From Candidatus Eiseniibacteriota bacterium (GTDB lineage: Bacteria > Orphanbacterota > Orphanbacteria > Orphanbacterales > Orphanbacteraceae): a DNA stretch of 64,000 nt. The DNA lies in assembly GCA_024276995.1 (NCBI GenBank), contig JAJRWB010000008.1, forward strand, positions 73,642 to 137,641, written 5' to 3'. Position numbers and translations under genes: made by a program. Positions 17,425 to 25,798 of this stretch are shown piece by piece (positions within the stretch are counted from its first letter, which is position 1; each line of letters starts with the position of its first letter). The notes below the pieces were generated by a model. The model saw nothing but the letters and a program-made list of their open reading frames with translations. It made no database searches and was not told the DNA's origin.

Positions 17425-18363
17425 ATGCGCGTCCTCGTTACCGGGGGTGCGGGATTCCTCGGCTCGCATCTGTGCGACCTCCTCCTCGAGGAGGGGCACG
17501 ATGTGATCGCCATGGACAACCTGATCACGGGGAATCCCGACAACATCCAACATCACTTCGGAAATAAACGGTTTCGTTTCATCCAGCATGACGTGACCGA
17601 CTTCGTCTACGTCGAAGGCCCTCTCGACGCGATCCTCCACTTCGCGTCCCCCGCCAGCCCGATCGACTATCTCGAGTTGCCGATCCAGACTCTCAAGGTG
17701 GGCGCGATGGGCACCCACAAGGTGCTCGGACTCGCGAAAAAGAAGAACGCCCGTTTCGTTCTCGCCTCCTCGTCGGAGGTATACGGCGATCCGCTGATCC
17801 ATCCGCAGGAGGAATCGTACTGGGGGAACGTCAACCCGATCGGTCCGAGAGGAGTCTACGACGAGGCGAAGCGGTTCGCCGAGGCGATCGTCATGGCGTA
17901 CCACCGTTTCCACGGCGTGAACACGAGGATCGCGCGGATCTTCAACACCTACGGACCGCGCATGCGGGCGATCGACGGGCGCGTCGTGCCGACGTTTATC
18001 GTCCAGGCACTCGCCGGGGAAGACCTGACGGTGTTCGGCGACGGTTCCCAGACACGCTCGTTCTGTTTCGTCACCGACCTCGTCCGGGGAATCTACAACC
18101 TGCTCAATTCGGACGAAACCGACCCGGTGAACGTGGGGAACCCGACGGAAATGACGATCTCCCTCTTCGCGCGGGAGGTGCTCGAGTTGACGGGGAGTGA
18201 TTCGACGATCATCTACAAGGATCTCCCCCAGGATGATCCGAAGGTGCGCCAGCCGAATATCCGCCGAGCCCGCGAAATCCTCGACTGGGAGCCGAAAGTG
18301 CCCCTCCGGGAAGGACTCGCGAAGACGATCGAATATTTCAGGAATCTCAAGGATCCGAAATAA
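17425..18363 (+). CDS. uxs: UDP-glucuronate decarboxylase (UDP-xylose synthase)
   Basis: Extended short-chain dehydrogenase that converts UDP-glucuronate to UDP-xylose with bound NAD. 312 residues with the glycine motif [14 protein letters not shown], the family-specific [30 protein letters not shown], and the [10 protein letters not shown] motif carrying the Tyr and Lys of the catalytic triad, then [11 protein letters not shown]. These segments are almost textbook for UXS rather than for 4,6-dehydratases. ATG start with GGGAGGTACTGAT upstream. It directly follows ugd, so UDP-glucose would flow to UDP-xylose. Confidence 0.93.
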   Translation: MRVLVTGGAGFLGSHLCDLLLEEGHDVIAMDNLITGNPDNIQHHFGNKRFRFIQHDVTDFVYVEGPLDAILHFASPASPIDYLELPIQTLKVGAMGTHKVLGLAKKKNARFVLASSSEVYGDPLIHPQEESYWGNVNPIGPRGVYDEAKRFAEAIVMAYHRFHGVNTRIARIFNTYGPRMRAIDGRVVPTFIVQALAGEDLTVFGDGSQTRSFCFVTDLVRGIYNLLNSDETDPVNVGNPTEMTISLFAREVLELTGSDSTIIYKDLPQDDPKVRQPNIRRAREILDWEPKVPLREGLAKTIEYFRNLKDPK

Positions 18364-18373
18364 TCGTCACCGT

Positions 18374-18396
18374 GCGCCCGCCGTTTTCGGGGGCGC
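18374..18396 (+). other. Strong stem-loop after uxs
   Basis: GCGCCC (18374-18379), one bulged G, CCG, TTTT loop, CGG, then GGGCGC (18391-18396). Nine base pairs in total. There is no downstream U tract, so it is not a clear intrinsic terminator; it sits 43 bases before the next gene start. Confidence 0.35.
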
Positions 18397-18439
18397 GTCC
18401 GTCGCTCATCCGGCATCGCGGAACCGGGAAGGGTTCGTC

Positions 18440-19591
18440 GTGAATGAAGGCTCCCCCATACCGATGCTCGACCTCAAGGGCCAGCACGTCCCTTTCCGGA
18501 GCGAGATTCTCACCGCACTCGATCGACTTCTCCGGGAAGGGAACTTCATCCTCGGCGCGGCGGTGGAGCGCTTCGAGGAAGAGATCGCTCGTTATCTCGG
18601 CGTGAAGCACGCCATCGGCGTGTCGTCGGGAACGGACGCCATCTATCTCGCCCTTGACGCCGCCGGGGTGGGACCGGGCGATGAGGTGATCACCCCGGCG
18701 TTCTCCTTCTTCGCCATCGTCGAGGCGATCGAGAAGACCGGCGCGAAGACAGTCTTCGTCGACGTCGATGCCGCGACGCTTTCGATCGATCCGGAGAAGG
18801 TGCGCGGCGCGCTCTCGCCTGCGACGAAGGCGATCGTTCCGGTCCACCTTTACGGATACCCGGCGCCGATGGCCGAACTCGCAAAGATCGCCGACGGGAG
18901 AGGGATCGCCGTCATCGAAGATGCCGCCCAGGCGATCGGTGCTGCGGTGGGCGGGACGCGCTGCGGCGCGCTCGGCGACGCCGCGGCGTTCTCTTTCTAC
19001 CCGACGAAGAACCTCGGCGCGTGCGGCGACGGCGGTCTCGTCACCACCGGCGACGACGCTTTCGCCGGGATCGTCCGGAGCCTGCGTGATCATGGCCAGA
19101 CGGGGAAGTACGAGCACGGCCGCTTCGGGTGGAACTGCCGGCTCGACGCGTTCCAGGCGGCGATCCTTTCGATCAAGCTGAAATATCTCGACCGTTGGAA
19201 CGGCGCGCGCCGGCGGATCGCCTCGCTCTACCGCGAACGGCTCGGTCCCCTCGATATCGGCCTGCCGCCGGGGGAAGAGGAAGGGGTGACGCCGGTGTTC
19301 CACCTGTTCACCATTCGCGTCCGCCGTCGCGATCGTTTGCGGGAGCATCTCGCCGCGGAGGGAATCGCCTCGGCGATCCACTACCCGAAGTGCCTCCACC
19401 AGCAGGGGGCGTGCGTCGATGCCGGTCTCGGCGGATCTTATCCGGTTGCCGAACAGGCATGCGCCGAAGTATTATCGCTCCCCATCGACCCGGCGATGGG
19501 CGAAGACGACGCAATCCGCGTCGCCGAGGGGGTGGAGAGCTGGTGCGAAGCGAACGGCTACGCTGAATACCGGAGGCGGAAATCGAGATGA
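18440..19591 (+). CDS. DegT/DnrJ/EryC1 family sugar aminotransferase
   Basis: PLP-dependent aminotransferase that should add an amino group to a keto nucleotide sugar. 383 residues from the GTG at 18440, which gives the normal N-terminus (IPMLDLKGQHVPFRSEI); an open frame upstream to 18197 overlaps uxs and is spurious. Signatures: GVSSGTDAIYLAL, VPVHLYGYPAPM, EDAAQAIGAAVGGTRCG, and the PLP Lys in FSFYPTKNLGACGDGG, then NCRLDAFQAAIL. The stop overlaps the next gene by four bases. Its place after ugd and uxs and before another SDR enzyme suggests it makes an amino sugar for a surface glycan; the exact sugar cannot be deduced. Confidence 0.9.
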   Translation: MNEGSPIPMLDLKGQHVPFRSEILTALDRLLREGNFILGAAVERFEEEIARYLGVKHAIGVSSGTDAIYLALDAAGVGPGDEVITPAFSFFAIVEAIEKTGAKTVFVDVDAATLSIDPEKVRGALSPATKAIVPVHLYGYPAPMAELAKIADGRGIAVIEDAAQAIGAAVGGTRCGALGDAAAFSFYPTKNLGACGDGGLVTTGDDAFAGIVRSLRDHGQTGKYEHGRFGWNCRLDAFQAAILSIKLKYLDRWNGARRRIASLYRERLGPLDIGLPPGEEEGVTPVFHLFTIRVRRRDRLREHLAAEGIASAIHYPKCLHQQGACVDAGLGGSYPVAEQACAEVLSLPIDPAMGEDDAIRVAEGVESWCEANGYAEYRRRKSR

Positions 19592-20550
19592 CGAAAGCAC
19601 TGATCACGGGCGGCGCCGGTTTCATCGGATCCCACCTGGCGGAGAAGCTGCTGGAGAAGGGAGACGAAGTCACCGTGATCGACGATCTGTCGACCGGCTC
19701 GTTCCAGAATATCGCCCACCTCGAGGGACACGCCCGTTTCCGCTACGTGATCGACACGATTCTCAACGAGAACGCCATGGCCGACCTGGTGGGGGAGTGT
19801 GACAAGGTCTACCATCTCGCGGCGGCGGTCGGCGTGGAATACGTGATCGACAACATCCTTAAATCGCTCCAGATCAACATACGGGGCACGGAGATCGTTC
19901 TCGAACAGGCGAACGTGGGGAAGAAGAAGGTGATTCTCTTTTCCACGTCCGAAGTGTACGGAAAATCGAACGCCCTTCCGTTCAAGGAGGACCAGGACCG
20001 CTTGATGGGACCGACGATCATCCATCGCTGGGGGTACGCGGTCACCAAGGCGCTCGACGAGATCCTCGCCCTCGCCTACCACAGGGAAAAGAAGCTCCCG
20101 GTCGTGATCGTCCGCTGCTTCAACACCTGTGGGCCGCGCCAGACCGGCCAGTACGGCATGGTACTCCCCCGCTTCGTCCGCCAGGCGCTCCTCGGTCATC
20201 CGGTCATGGTCTACGGCGATGGGAAGCAGACGCGCTGCTTCACATCGGTGTTCGACGTCGTCGACGCGGTGATTGCCCTCGGGGAGGAGGAGAAGGCGGT
20301 GGGGAGTATCTTCAACATCGGCTCGGACCACGAGATCTCGATCCACGATCTCGCCAAGCGGGTGATCGAGCTCTCCGGCTCGTCGTCGGAAATCGAATTT
20401 CTTCCCTACGAAAAGGCGTACGAAGAGGGTTTCGAGGACATGCGACGCCGCGTCCCCGACCTGAGCCGCATCCACGATACGATCGGCTACGAGCCGAAGG
20501 TCGATCTCGATTCGCTGATCTCCTCGGTGATTCACTACTTCAAGAAGTAG
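19588..20550 (+). CDS. NAD-dependent nucleotide-sugar epimerase/dehydratase
   Basis: 320-residue extended SDR enzyme. The Rossmann glycine motif ITGGAGFIGSHLAEKL, a YHLAAAVGVEYVIDN segment, the SFSTSEVYG-type Ser/Thr loop (FSTSEVYGKS) and the YAVTKALDE motif with catalytic Tyr and Lys are all present, followed by RCFNTCGPRQTGQYGMVLPRF. The VGVEYVIDNILKSLQIN stretch is typical of UDP-glucose epimerase-like enzymes common in environmental polysaccharide clusters. Starts at ATG inside the aminotransferase stop. Substrate unknown; it is distinct from the classical GalE encoded at 42245. Confidence 0.88.
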   Translation: MTKALITGGAGFIGSHLAEKLLEKGDEVTVIDDLSTGSFQNIAHLEGHARFRYVIDTILNENAMADLVGECDKVYHLAAAVGVEYVIDNILKSLQINIRGTEIVLEQANVGKKKVILFSTSEVYGKSNALPFKEDQDRLMGPTIIHRWGYAVTKALDEILALAYHREKKLPVVIVRCFNTCGPRQTGQYGMVLPRFVRQALLGHPVMVYGDGKQTRCFTSVFDVVDAVIALGEEEKAVGSIFNIGSDHEISIHDLAKRVIELSGSSSEIEFLPYEKAYEEGFEDMRRRVPDLSRIHDTIGYEPKVDLDSLISSVIHYFKK

Positions 20551-20600
20551 GACCGGCTGAGCGCCGGGCGTGCCGGAAGGGCCCCCCCGGTTTTCAGACG
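20551..20600 (+). terminator. Possible weak terminator after the epimerase gene
   Basis: CCGG (about 20574-20577) can pair with CCGG just before a TTTT run at about 20590-20593, with GGGCCCCC between. The stem is short and the U run is only four, so this is a weak candidate. It does separate the epimerase gene from a promoter at 20627. Confidence 0.25.
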
Positions 20601-20626
20601 ATTCCCGCCTCCCCTCGAGATCCTCC

Positions 20627-20656
20627 TTGACACTCCGCAAATCGTCGACCTAAGGT
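20627..20656 (+). promoter_or_regulatory. Candidate promoter for the WecA-like gene
   Basis: TTGACA at 20627-20632, an 18-base spacer, TAAGGT at 20651-20656. The -35 is a perfect consensus match. Transcription would begin near 20663. Confidence 0.55.
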
Positions 20657-20692
20657 AGAGCGATTGTTTTGGCTGATTCGGGGGATCTCCTT

Positions 20693-21709
20693 ATGTTCTA
20701 TGCGGTTCTCTTCTTCGTCGCCGCCGCGCTCGTCGTGTCGCTGACGCCCCTCGTCCGGCAGATCGCCTACCGGTGGGACTTCCTCGATCTTCCCGATATC
20801 CGGAAGATCCACGAGCGCCCGACGCCCCTCCTCGGGGGGCTCGCCATCCTCGCCGGTTTCCTCGCCGCCTTCCTGATCGGCGCCAAGCTTCACGAATTGA
20901 AATTCACCTTTCCCCTCCTCGGGTTCCTTTCCGGCGCGGTCTGGATCTTCCTCCTCGGCCTTCTCGACGACAAGATCAGCATCGGACCGTACGCGAAGCT
21001 CGGCGGGCAGTTGGTGGCATGCGTCTTCCTCTTCTTCTCGGGAAACACCAACGGGCTGATCACGAGCGCCCCTCTCGATCTGTTCTTCTCTTTCGTGTGG
21101 GTGGTGGGGTTGATGAACGCCGTCAATTTCCTCGACAACATGGACGGCCTCGCCACGGGGATCACCTTCGTGGCGTCGATGGCGTTCTTCACCCTCTTCG
21201 TGCTCCACGGACAGGTCATGCCGGCGATGATCGCCATCGGTCTGGCCGGAAGTTCTCTCGCGTTCCTCCTTTTCAATTTCCACCCCGCGTCGATCTTTCT
21301 CGGTGACGCGGGATCGCTCCTCTTCGGTTACGTGCTCGCCACGCTCGGCATCATGTCGACGTGGCACCAGGATTCGTACCTCTACCTCCTCGTGCCGGTG
21401 CTCATCCTCGGCTACCCGATCTTCGACGTCAGCTTCGTCGTGTTCACGCGGATCGCCCGCGGTTCGAGCATCGCCCAGCCGGGGAAGGATCACTCGACGC
21501 ACAGGCTCGGCACGCTTTTAACGAATGTTCGCGGCACGGCGGCGGTGGTCTACGCGATCTGCCTCCTTCTCGCCTTGGTGGGGATCAGCCTCTCGTTCAC
21601 CCGGGAGCTGTCGATCTACATGGCGGCGCTCTTCCTCTCGGCGGGCGTTTCCCTCTCGTGCGGCGCGCTCCTTTCCCGTGTGCCGGTCCAGGGGGTGCTG
21701 CGGGATTGA
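20693..21709 (+). CDS. Undecaprenyl-phosphate sugar-1-phosphate transferase (WecA/TagO-like)
   Basis: Polytopic membrane enzyme (338 residues, about ten hydrophobic segments) that should load a sugar-1-phosphate, often GlcNAc-1-phosphate, onto undecaprenyl phosphate to begin glycan synthesis. Family motifs are present: RKIHERPTPLLGGLAI, LLDDKISIGPYAKL with the Asp pair, NFLDNMDGLATGITF, HPASIFLGDAGSLLFGY, and a cytoplasmic GKDHSTHRLG loop carrying the conserved His. I use ATG 20693 because CGGGGGAT lies seven bases upstream; the TTG at 20669 would add eight residues. Its TGA stop is embedded in the -35 of the hemL promoter. Confidence 0.88.
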   Translation: MFYAVLFFVAAALVVSLTPLVRQIAYRWDFLDLPDIRKIHERPTPLLGGLAILAGFLAAFLIGAKLHELKFTFPLLGFLSGAVWIFLLGLLDDKISIGPYAKLGGQLVACVFLFFSGNTNGLITSAPLDLFFSFVWVVGLMNAVNFLDNMDGLATGITFVASMAFFTLFVLHGQVMPAMIAIGLAGSSLAFLLFNFHPASIFLGDAGSLLFGYVLATLGIMSTWHQDSYLYLLVPVLILGYPIFDVSFVVFTRIARGSSIAQPGKDHSTHRLGTLLTNVRGTAAVVYAICLLLALVGISLSFTRELSIYMAALFLSAGVSLSCGALLSRVPVQGVLRD

Positions 21710-21735
21710 CGCCGGCAAGGAGCGCGTGCTACCGT
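21706..21735 (+). promoter_or_regulatory. Candidate promoter for hemL, overlapping the upstream stop codon
   Basis: TTGACG at 21706-21711, an 18-base spacer, TACCGT at 21730-21735. The TGA stop of the WecA-like gene (21707-21709) forms the middle of the -35. The leader to hemL would be about 110 bases. Confidence 0.5.
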
Positions 21736-21850
21736 CGGCCGGTGATCCGTCCCGTTTCCACAGCACCGCCCGGCGCCGGGCGAACCGGGGCGGTCCGCCA
21801 TCAATCGTCAACCCAACGAAATCGCTGAATTCACAAAGGGAGTCCTGCAT

Positions 21851-23152
21851 TTGAAGCGCGAACGATCGGAAAGGGAATGGGAACGGGCGCAGAACGTACT
21901 GCCCGGCGGGGTGAACAGCCCCGTTCGAAGCTACGCCGCCGTCGGGGGGAATCCCCCTTTCATCGAATCGGGGAAGGGGTGCAATCTCTTCGACGTCGAC
22001 GGCAACGAATATATCGACTACGTCATGTCGTGGGGGCCGCTTATCCTCGGTCACCGGCATCCCGACGTGATCGGCGCGATCCGCGGCGTCCTCGATCGAG
22101 GGACCACGTTCGGTGCGCCGACGAAGGAGGAGACCGATCTCGCCGAGCGGCTCGTGCAGCACGTGCCGTCGCTCGAATCGGTGCGCCTCGTCTCGTCGGG
22201 CACCGAGGCGGTGATGAGCGCTCTTCGCCTGGCGCGGGCGTTCACCGGGCGGGACGGCATCGTCAAGTTCGACGGCTGCTACCACGGCCACGCCGACACC
22301 CTCCTCGTCGAGGCCGGTTCGGGCGCGGCGACCCTTTCGATCCCCGGGTCGAGCGGCGTTCCGAAGGAGATGGTGGCGAAGACGTGGTCGATCCCGTTCA
22401 ACGACCGCGACGCCTTCCTCCGTCTCATCGAGGAGAAGGGGGACGAGGCGGGACTCGTCGTGGTCGAACCGGTTCCCGGGAACATGGGCGTCGTCCCTCC
22501 CGAGCCGGGTTTCCTCGAACTCCTCCGGGAGGTCACCCTAGAGAAGGGAATGCTCCTCCTCTTCGACGAGGTGATCAGCGGCTTCCGCGTCGGCCTCGGC
22601 GGCGCGCAGGAGAAGCTCGGTATCACGCCCGATCTTACCACCCTCGGCAAGGTGATTGGCGGGGGGCTCCCCCTCGGCGCTTACGGCGGGAGGAAGGAGA
22701 TCATGGATATTCTCGCCCCGAAGGGACCGGTCTACCAGGCGGGGACCCTGTCGGGGAATCCGGTGGCGGTGGCCGCGGGGATCGCCACGATCGACGTTCT
22801 CGAGGAAGAGCCGCCCTACGAACATCTCGAAAGCGTGGCGAAGCGCCTCGCCGAAGGGCTCGAGGAGCGTGCCCGCGCCGCCGACTTGCCCGCCGTGGCG
22901 CAGCGGTCGGGAACGGTCTTTTCCCTCTTCTTCCATGACGGGCCGGTGAAGAACTACGCCGACTCGAAAGGGGCGGACCAAGTGCTCTTCGGTCGCTACC
23001 ACGCCGCCATGCTCGAGAGGGGGATCTATCTTCCCCCGTCGCAGTTCGAGGCGTATTTTCTTTCCATCGATCACGACGTCGCGATGGTCGAGAAGACGCT
23101 CCGTATCGCACAAGAGGTGTTCGAATCGCTCGCCGGCGCGGCGGGCGCATAA
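21851..23152 (+). CDS. hemL: Glutamate-1-semialdehyde 2,1-aminomutase
   Basis: PLP/PMP enzyme of the C5 haem pathway that converts glutamate-1-semialdehyde to 5-aminolevulinate. 433 residues: LPGGVNSPVRSYAAVGG, VDGNEYIDYVMSWGPLILGH, SSGTEAVMSALRLARA, the FDGCYHGHADTLLVEAGSG loop, LLFDEVISGFRVG, and the PLP Lys in TTLGKVIGGGLPLGAYGG. The start is a TTG at 21851 preceded by AAAGGGAG at good spacing. It begins the long operon that continues to lptD. Presence of a C5 pathway enzyme plus the multihaem protein at 33540 fits a haem-using respiratory organism. Confidence 0.96.
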   Translation: MKRERSEREWERAQNVLPGGVNSPVRSYAAVGGNPPFIESGKGCNLFDVDGNEYIDYVMSWGPLILGHRHPDVIGAIRGVLDRGTTFGAPTKEETDLAERLVQHVPSLESVRLVSSGTEAVMSALRLARAFTGRDGIVKFDGCYHGHADTLLVEAGSGAATLSIPGSSGVPKEMVAKTWSIPFNDRDAFLRLIEEKGDEAGLVVVEPVPGNMGVVPPEPGFLELLREVTLEKGMLLLFDEVISGFRVGLGGAQEKLGITPDLTTLGKVIGGGLPLGAYGGRKEIMDILAPKGPVYQAGTLSGNPVAVAAGIATIDVLEEEPPYEHLESVAKRLAEGLEERARAADLPAVAQRSGTVFSLFFHDGPVKNYADSKGADQVLFGRYHAAMLERGIYLPPSQFEAYFLSIDHDVAMVEKTLRIAQEVFESLAGAAGA

Positions 23153-23171
23153 CCGGAAGGAGTCGTTCGCC

Positions 23172-24449
23172 TTGCTCGACGCCGCGTACATCCGCAATCA
23201 TCCCGACGAGGTGAAGGAAGCGATCCTCCGCAAGGGGGACCAGGCCGACGTCGACCGGTGGCTCGAACTCGACGCGCGCCGCCGCGCGCTTCTCGCCGAA
23301 ACGGAGAAGCTCAAGGCGCTCCGGAACCGGGTGAGCGAAGAGATCGGCCGCATGAAGAAAGAGAAGAAAGACGCCGGCGCGAAGATCGCCGAGATGAAGA
23401 AGACGGGAGTCGCCATCAAGGATGCGGACGGCGCGCTGCGCGAGGTGGAGGCGGAACTCGGATCGATCGCGTCGCTTATCCCGAACATCCCGCACGAGAC
23501 GGTGCCGGTTGGCGACGAGTCGTGCAACGAACTCGTCCGAACGTGGGGGGAGCCGGTGCGCCATCACTTCGAGGCGAAGCCGCACTTCGATCTCACCGAA
23601 CGGCTCGGCATCATCGATTTCCCGCGAGGGGCGCGCATCTCCGGGGCGGGCTTTCCTCTCTTCCTTCGCGAGGGCGCCCGTCTGCAAAGGGCGCTCGTGC
23701 AGTTCATGCTCGACCTTCACACAAGCGAGCACGGCTACGAGGAGATCTACGCCCCCTTCCTCGTGAACCGCACCTCGATGTTCGGCACCGGACAGCTGCC
23801 GAAGCTCGAAAGCGACATGTACCTGTGCGAAGGGGACGACCTCTTCCTCATCCCGACCGCCGAGGTGCCGATCACCAACGCCCACGCCGGCGAGATTCTC
23901 GACGAGAGCCGTTTGCCTTTGCGCTACGCCGGCTTCACCGCCTGTTTTCGCCGGGAGGCGGGCGCCGCCGGGAAGGATACACGCGGTCTCAACCGGCTCC
24001 ACCAATTCGACAAGGTCGAACTCGTCCGTTTCGAAAAGCCGGAAGACTCGTGGGACGCCCTCGAGGAGCTTCTCGGCCATGCCGAGGAGGTGCTCAGGCG
24101 GCTCGATCTCGCCTACCGAGTCGTGATTCTCGCCACCGGCGACCTGTCGTTCGCGTCGGCGAAGACGTACGACATCGAGGTGTGGGCCGCCGGGCAGAAG
24201 AACTGGCTCGAGGTGTCGTCGTGTTCGAATTTCGTCGACTTTCAGGCGCGCCGTGCGAAAATCAGGTATCGTGATGCGGAAACGAAGAAGGTCCGCTTCG
24301 TTCACACGCTGAACGGTTCAGGATTGGCGCTTCCGAGGCTGACGATCGCTCTTCTCGAGCGGTACCAGTGCGCCGACGGCACGGTGACCCTTCCCGAGCC
24401 GCTCCGGCCGTACATGGGCGGCGCCGTTTCGATCGGCGGCCGGGCATGA
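23172..24449 (+). CDS. serS: Serine-tRNA ligase
   Basis: Class II aminoacyl-tRNA synthetase charging tRNA-Ser (and tRNA-Sec where present). 425 residues: an N-terminal coiled-coil arm (about 27-100, rich in Lys and Glu heptads), then the catalytic core with motif 2 (TACFRREAGAAGKDTRGLNR) and motif 3 (NGSGLALPRLTIALLERYQ). TTG start at 23172 with GGAAGGAG nine bases upstream; the protein begins MLDAAYIRNHPDEVKEAI as usual. 19 bases follow hemL. All key residues appear intact. Confidence 0.96.
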   Translation: MLDAAYIRNHPDEVKEAILRKGDQADVDRWLELDARRRALLAETEKLKALRNRVSEEIGRMKKEKKDAGAKIAEMKKTGVAIKDADGALREVEAELGSIASLIPNIPHETVPVGDESCNELVRTWGEPVRHHFEAKPHFDLTERLGIIDFPRGARISGAGFPLFLREGARLQRALVQFMLDLHTSEHGYEEIYAPFLVNRTSMFGTGQLPKLESDMYLCEGDDLFLIPTAEVPITNAHAGEILDESRLPLRYAGFTACFRREAGAAGKDTRGLNRLHQFDKVELVRFEKPEDSWDALEELLGHAEEVLRRLDLAYRVVILATGDLSFASAKTYDIEVWAAGQKNWLEVSSCSNFVDFQARRAKIRYRDAETKKVRFVHTLNGSGLALPRLTIALLERYQCADGTVTLPEPLRPYMGGAVSIGGRA

Positions 24450-24465
24450 AACCGGGGGGATGTTG

Positions 24466-25767
24466 ATGGCGAAACGAACGCCGGCGGCGACAGGCGCGAT
24501 CACCTCGACCATGCTCAGGGCGTACATCTTCCTGGGAAGCGGTTTCCTGATCCTTACGCTCTTCTTTTACACGAACCACCTGATCGATCGGCTGGAGAAG
24601 GAAACCGAGGTGCTCAGCCACATCTTCGCGCAGTTCTGCGCCGGCACGATCGTGCCCGCCACGAGAAGCGAAACGATTTCCGGCGTGTTCAGCAGCGTGA
24701 TCGAGTCGATTCCGTTCCCGGTGATCGTCACCGACCACCGGGGGGTGCCGTGGACATGGCACGGCATCCCCGACGAACTCGGCGGCGTATCGGTGCGCAT
24801 CGAGGATGTGTCGTACGAGGATTTCGCCGTCACCGATCCGGAAAATCCCCCGCCCGGTCCGATGCGCGAGGTGCTCGCCCTGGCGAAGAAGATGGACGAA
24901 AGGCACGACCCGATCCCCTTCTACGATCCGAAAAGCACCGCGCTTTTCGGAAACGTCCACTACGGAAATTCCCGTCTTACCGAGCAGCTTCGCTTTCTTC
25001 CGGCGATCCAGGCGGCGGTACTCGGCATCTTCGTGCTCCTCGGCTATATCGGCTATCGAGGGCTGAAGGAAGGGGAGCAGCGGTCGATCTGGATCGGCAT
25101 GGCGAAGGAGACCGCCCACCAACTCGGCACGCCGATCTCGTCGCTCCTCGGCTGGCTTCACCTCCTGAGGAGCCGCACCTCCGCCGACTACGAAGAGGCG
25201 CAGGAGATCCACCCGGTGGAACTGAAGGAAGTGCTCAGTGAGATGGAGGAGGATCTCACACGGCTCAACAAGATCGCCTACCGTTTCTCCAATATCGGCT
25301 CGCTCCCGACACTCAAGATGCAGGAGGTGAACCCGATCCTCGAGGGCGCGCTTGATTACCTTCGCAAGAGGTTCGACCGAGTGGGGAGGGATATCCGGCT
25401 CGTCGTCGAGTTCTCCGAGGTGGCGCCGTGCAACGTGAACGCCGAGCTGATCGAGTGGGTGATCGAGAACCTCTTCCGCAACTCGATCGACGCCCTCTCC
25501 GAGACGGGGGGAACCATCACGGTGCGCACGTCGTATAACCGTACAGCGGGCGGGGTGAAGATCACCTTCATCGACGACGGGCGGGGAATGACTCCTTCAG
25601 ACATGAACAATGCGTTCCATCCCGGCTTCAGCACCAAGCGCCGCGGGTGGGGACTCGGTCTCGCCCTTTCCCGCCGGATCATCGAAGATTATCACGGCGG
25701 AAGACTGGCGATCGAAAAGAGTCAGGTGGGGAAGGGAACCACGATTTCGATCACACTGCCCGCCTGA
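24466..25767 (+). CDS. Membrane sensor histidine kinase (PorY-like partner)
   Basis: 433-residue kinase. One membrane segment at about 20-37 (AYIFLGSGFLILTLFFYT), an extracytoplasmic or PAS-like region to about 178, a second membrane segment at about 182-203, then the HisKA dimerisation helix with phospho-acceptor His218 in ETAHQLGTPISSLLGW, and an HATPase_c domain with N-box (ENLFRNSIDAL), G1 (IDDGRGM) and G2 (GWGLGLALSRRI). The ETAHQLGTP form of the H-box is common in kinases of the FCB group. I favour ATG 24466 over ATG 24460 because of spacing from GGGGGA. 31 bases separate it from the PorX-type regulator, its probable partner. Confidence 0.88.
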   Translation: MAKRTPAATGAITSTMLRAYIFLGSGFLILTLFFYTNHLIDRLEKETEVLSHIFAQFCAGTIVPATRSETISGVFSSVIESIPFPVIVTDHRGVPWTWHGIPDELGGVSVRIEDVSYEDFAVTDPENPPPGPMREVLALAKKMDERHDPIPFYDPKSTALFGNVHYGNSRLTEQLRFLPAIQAAVLGIFVLLGYIGYRGLKEGEQRSIWIGMAKETAHQLGTPISSLLGWLHLLRSRTSADYEEAQEIHPVELKEVLSEMEEDLTRLNKIAYRFSNIGSLPTLKMQEVNPILEGALDYLRKRFDRVGRDIRLVVEFSEVAPCNVNAELIEWVIENLFRNSIDALSETGGTITVRTSYNRTAGGVKITFIDDGRGMTPSDMNNAFHPGFSTKRRGWGLGLALSRRIIEDYHGGRLAIEKSQVGKGTTISITLPA

Positions 25768-25798
25768 CGCCGGCAAGGGCCCGGAAAGCAGGGAGCCG

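Noticed and set aside
25610-25798. Upstream extension of the PorX frame
   Set aside because: Overlaps the 3' end of the histidine kinase gene and does not resemble a receiver; ATG 25799 gives the standard N-terminus.
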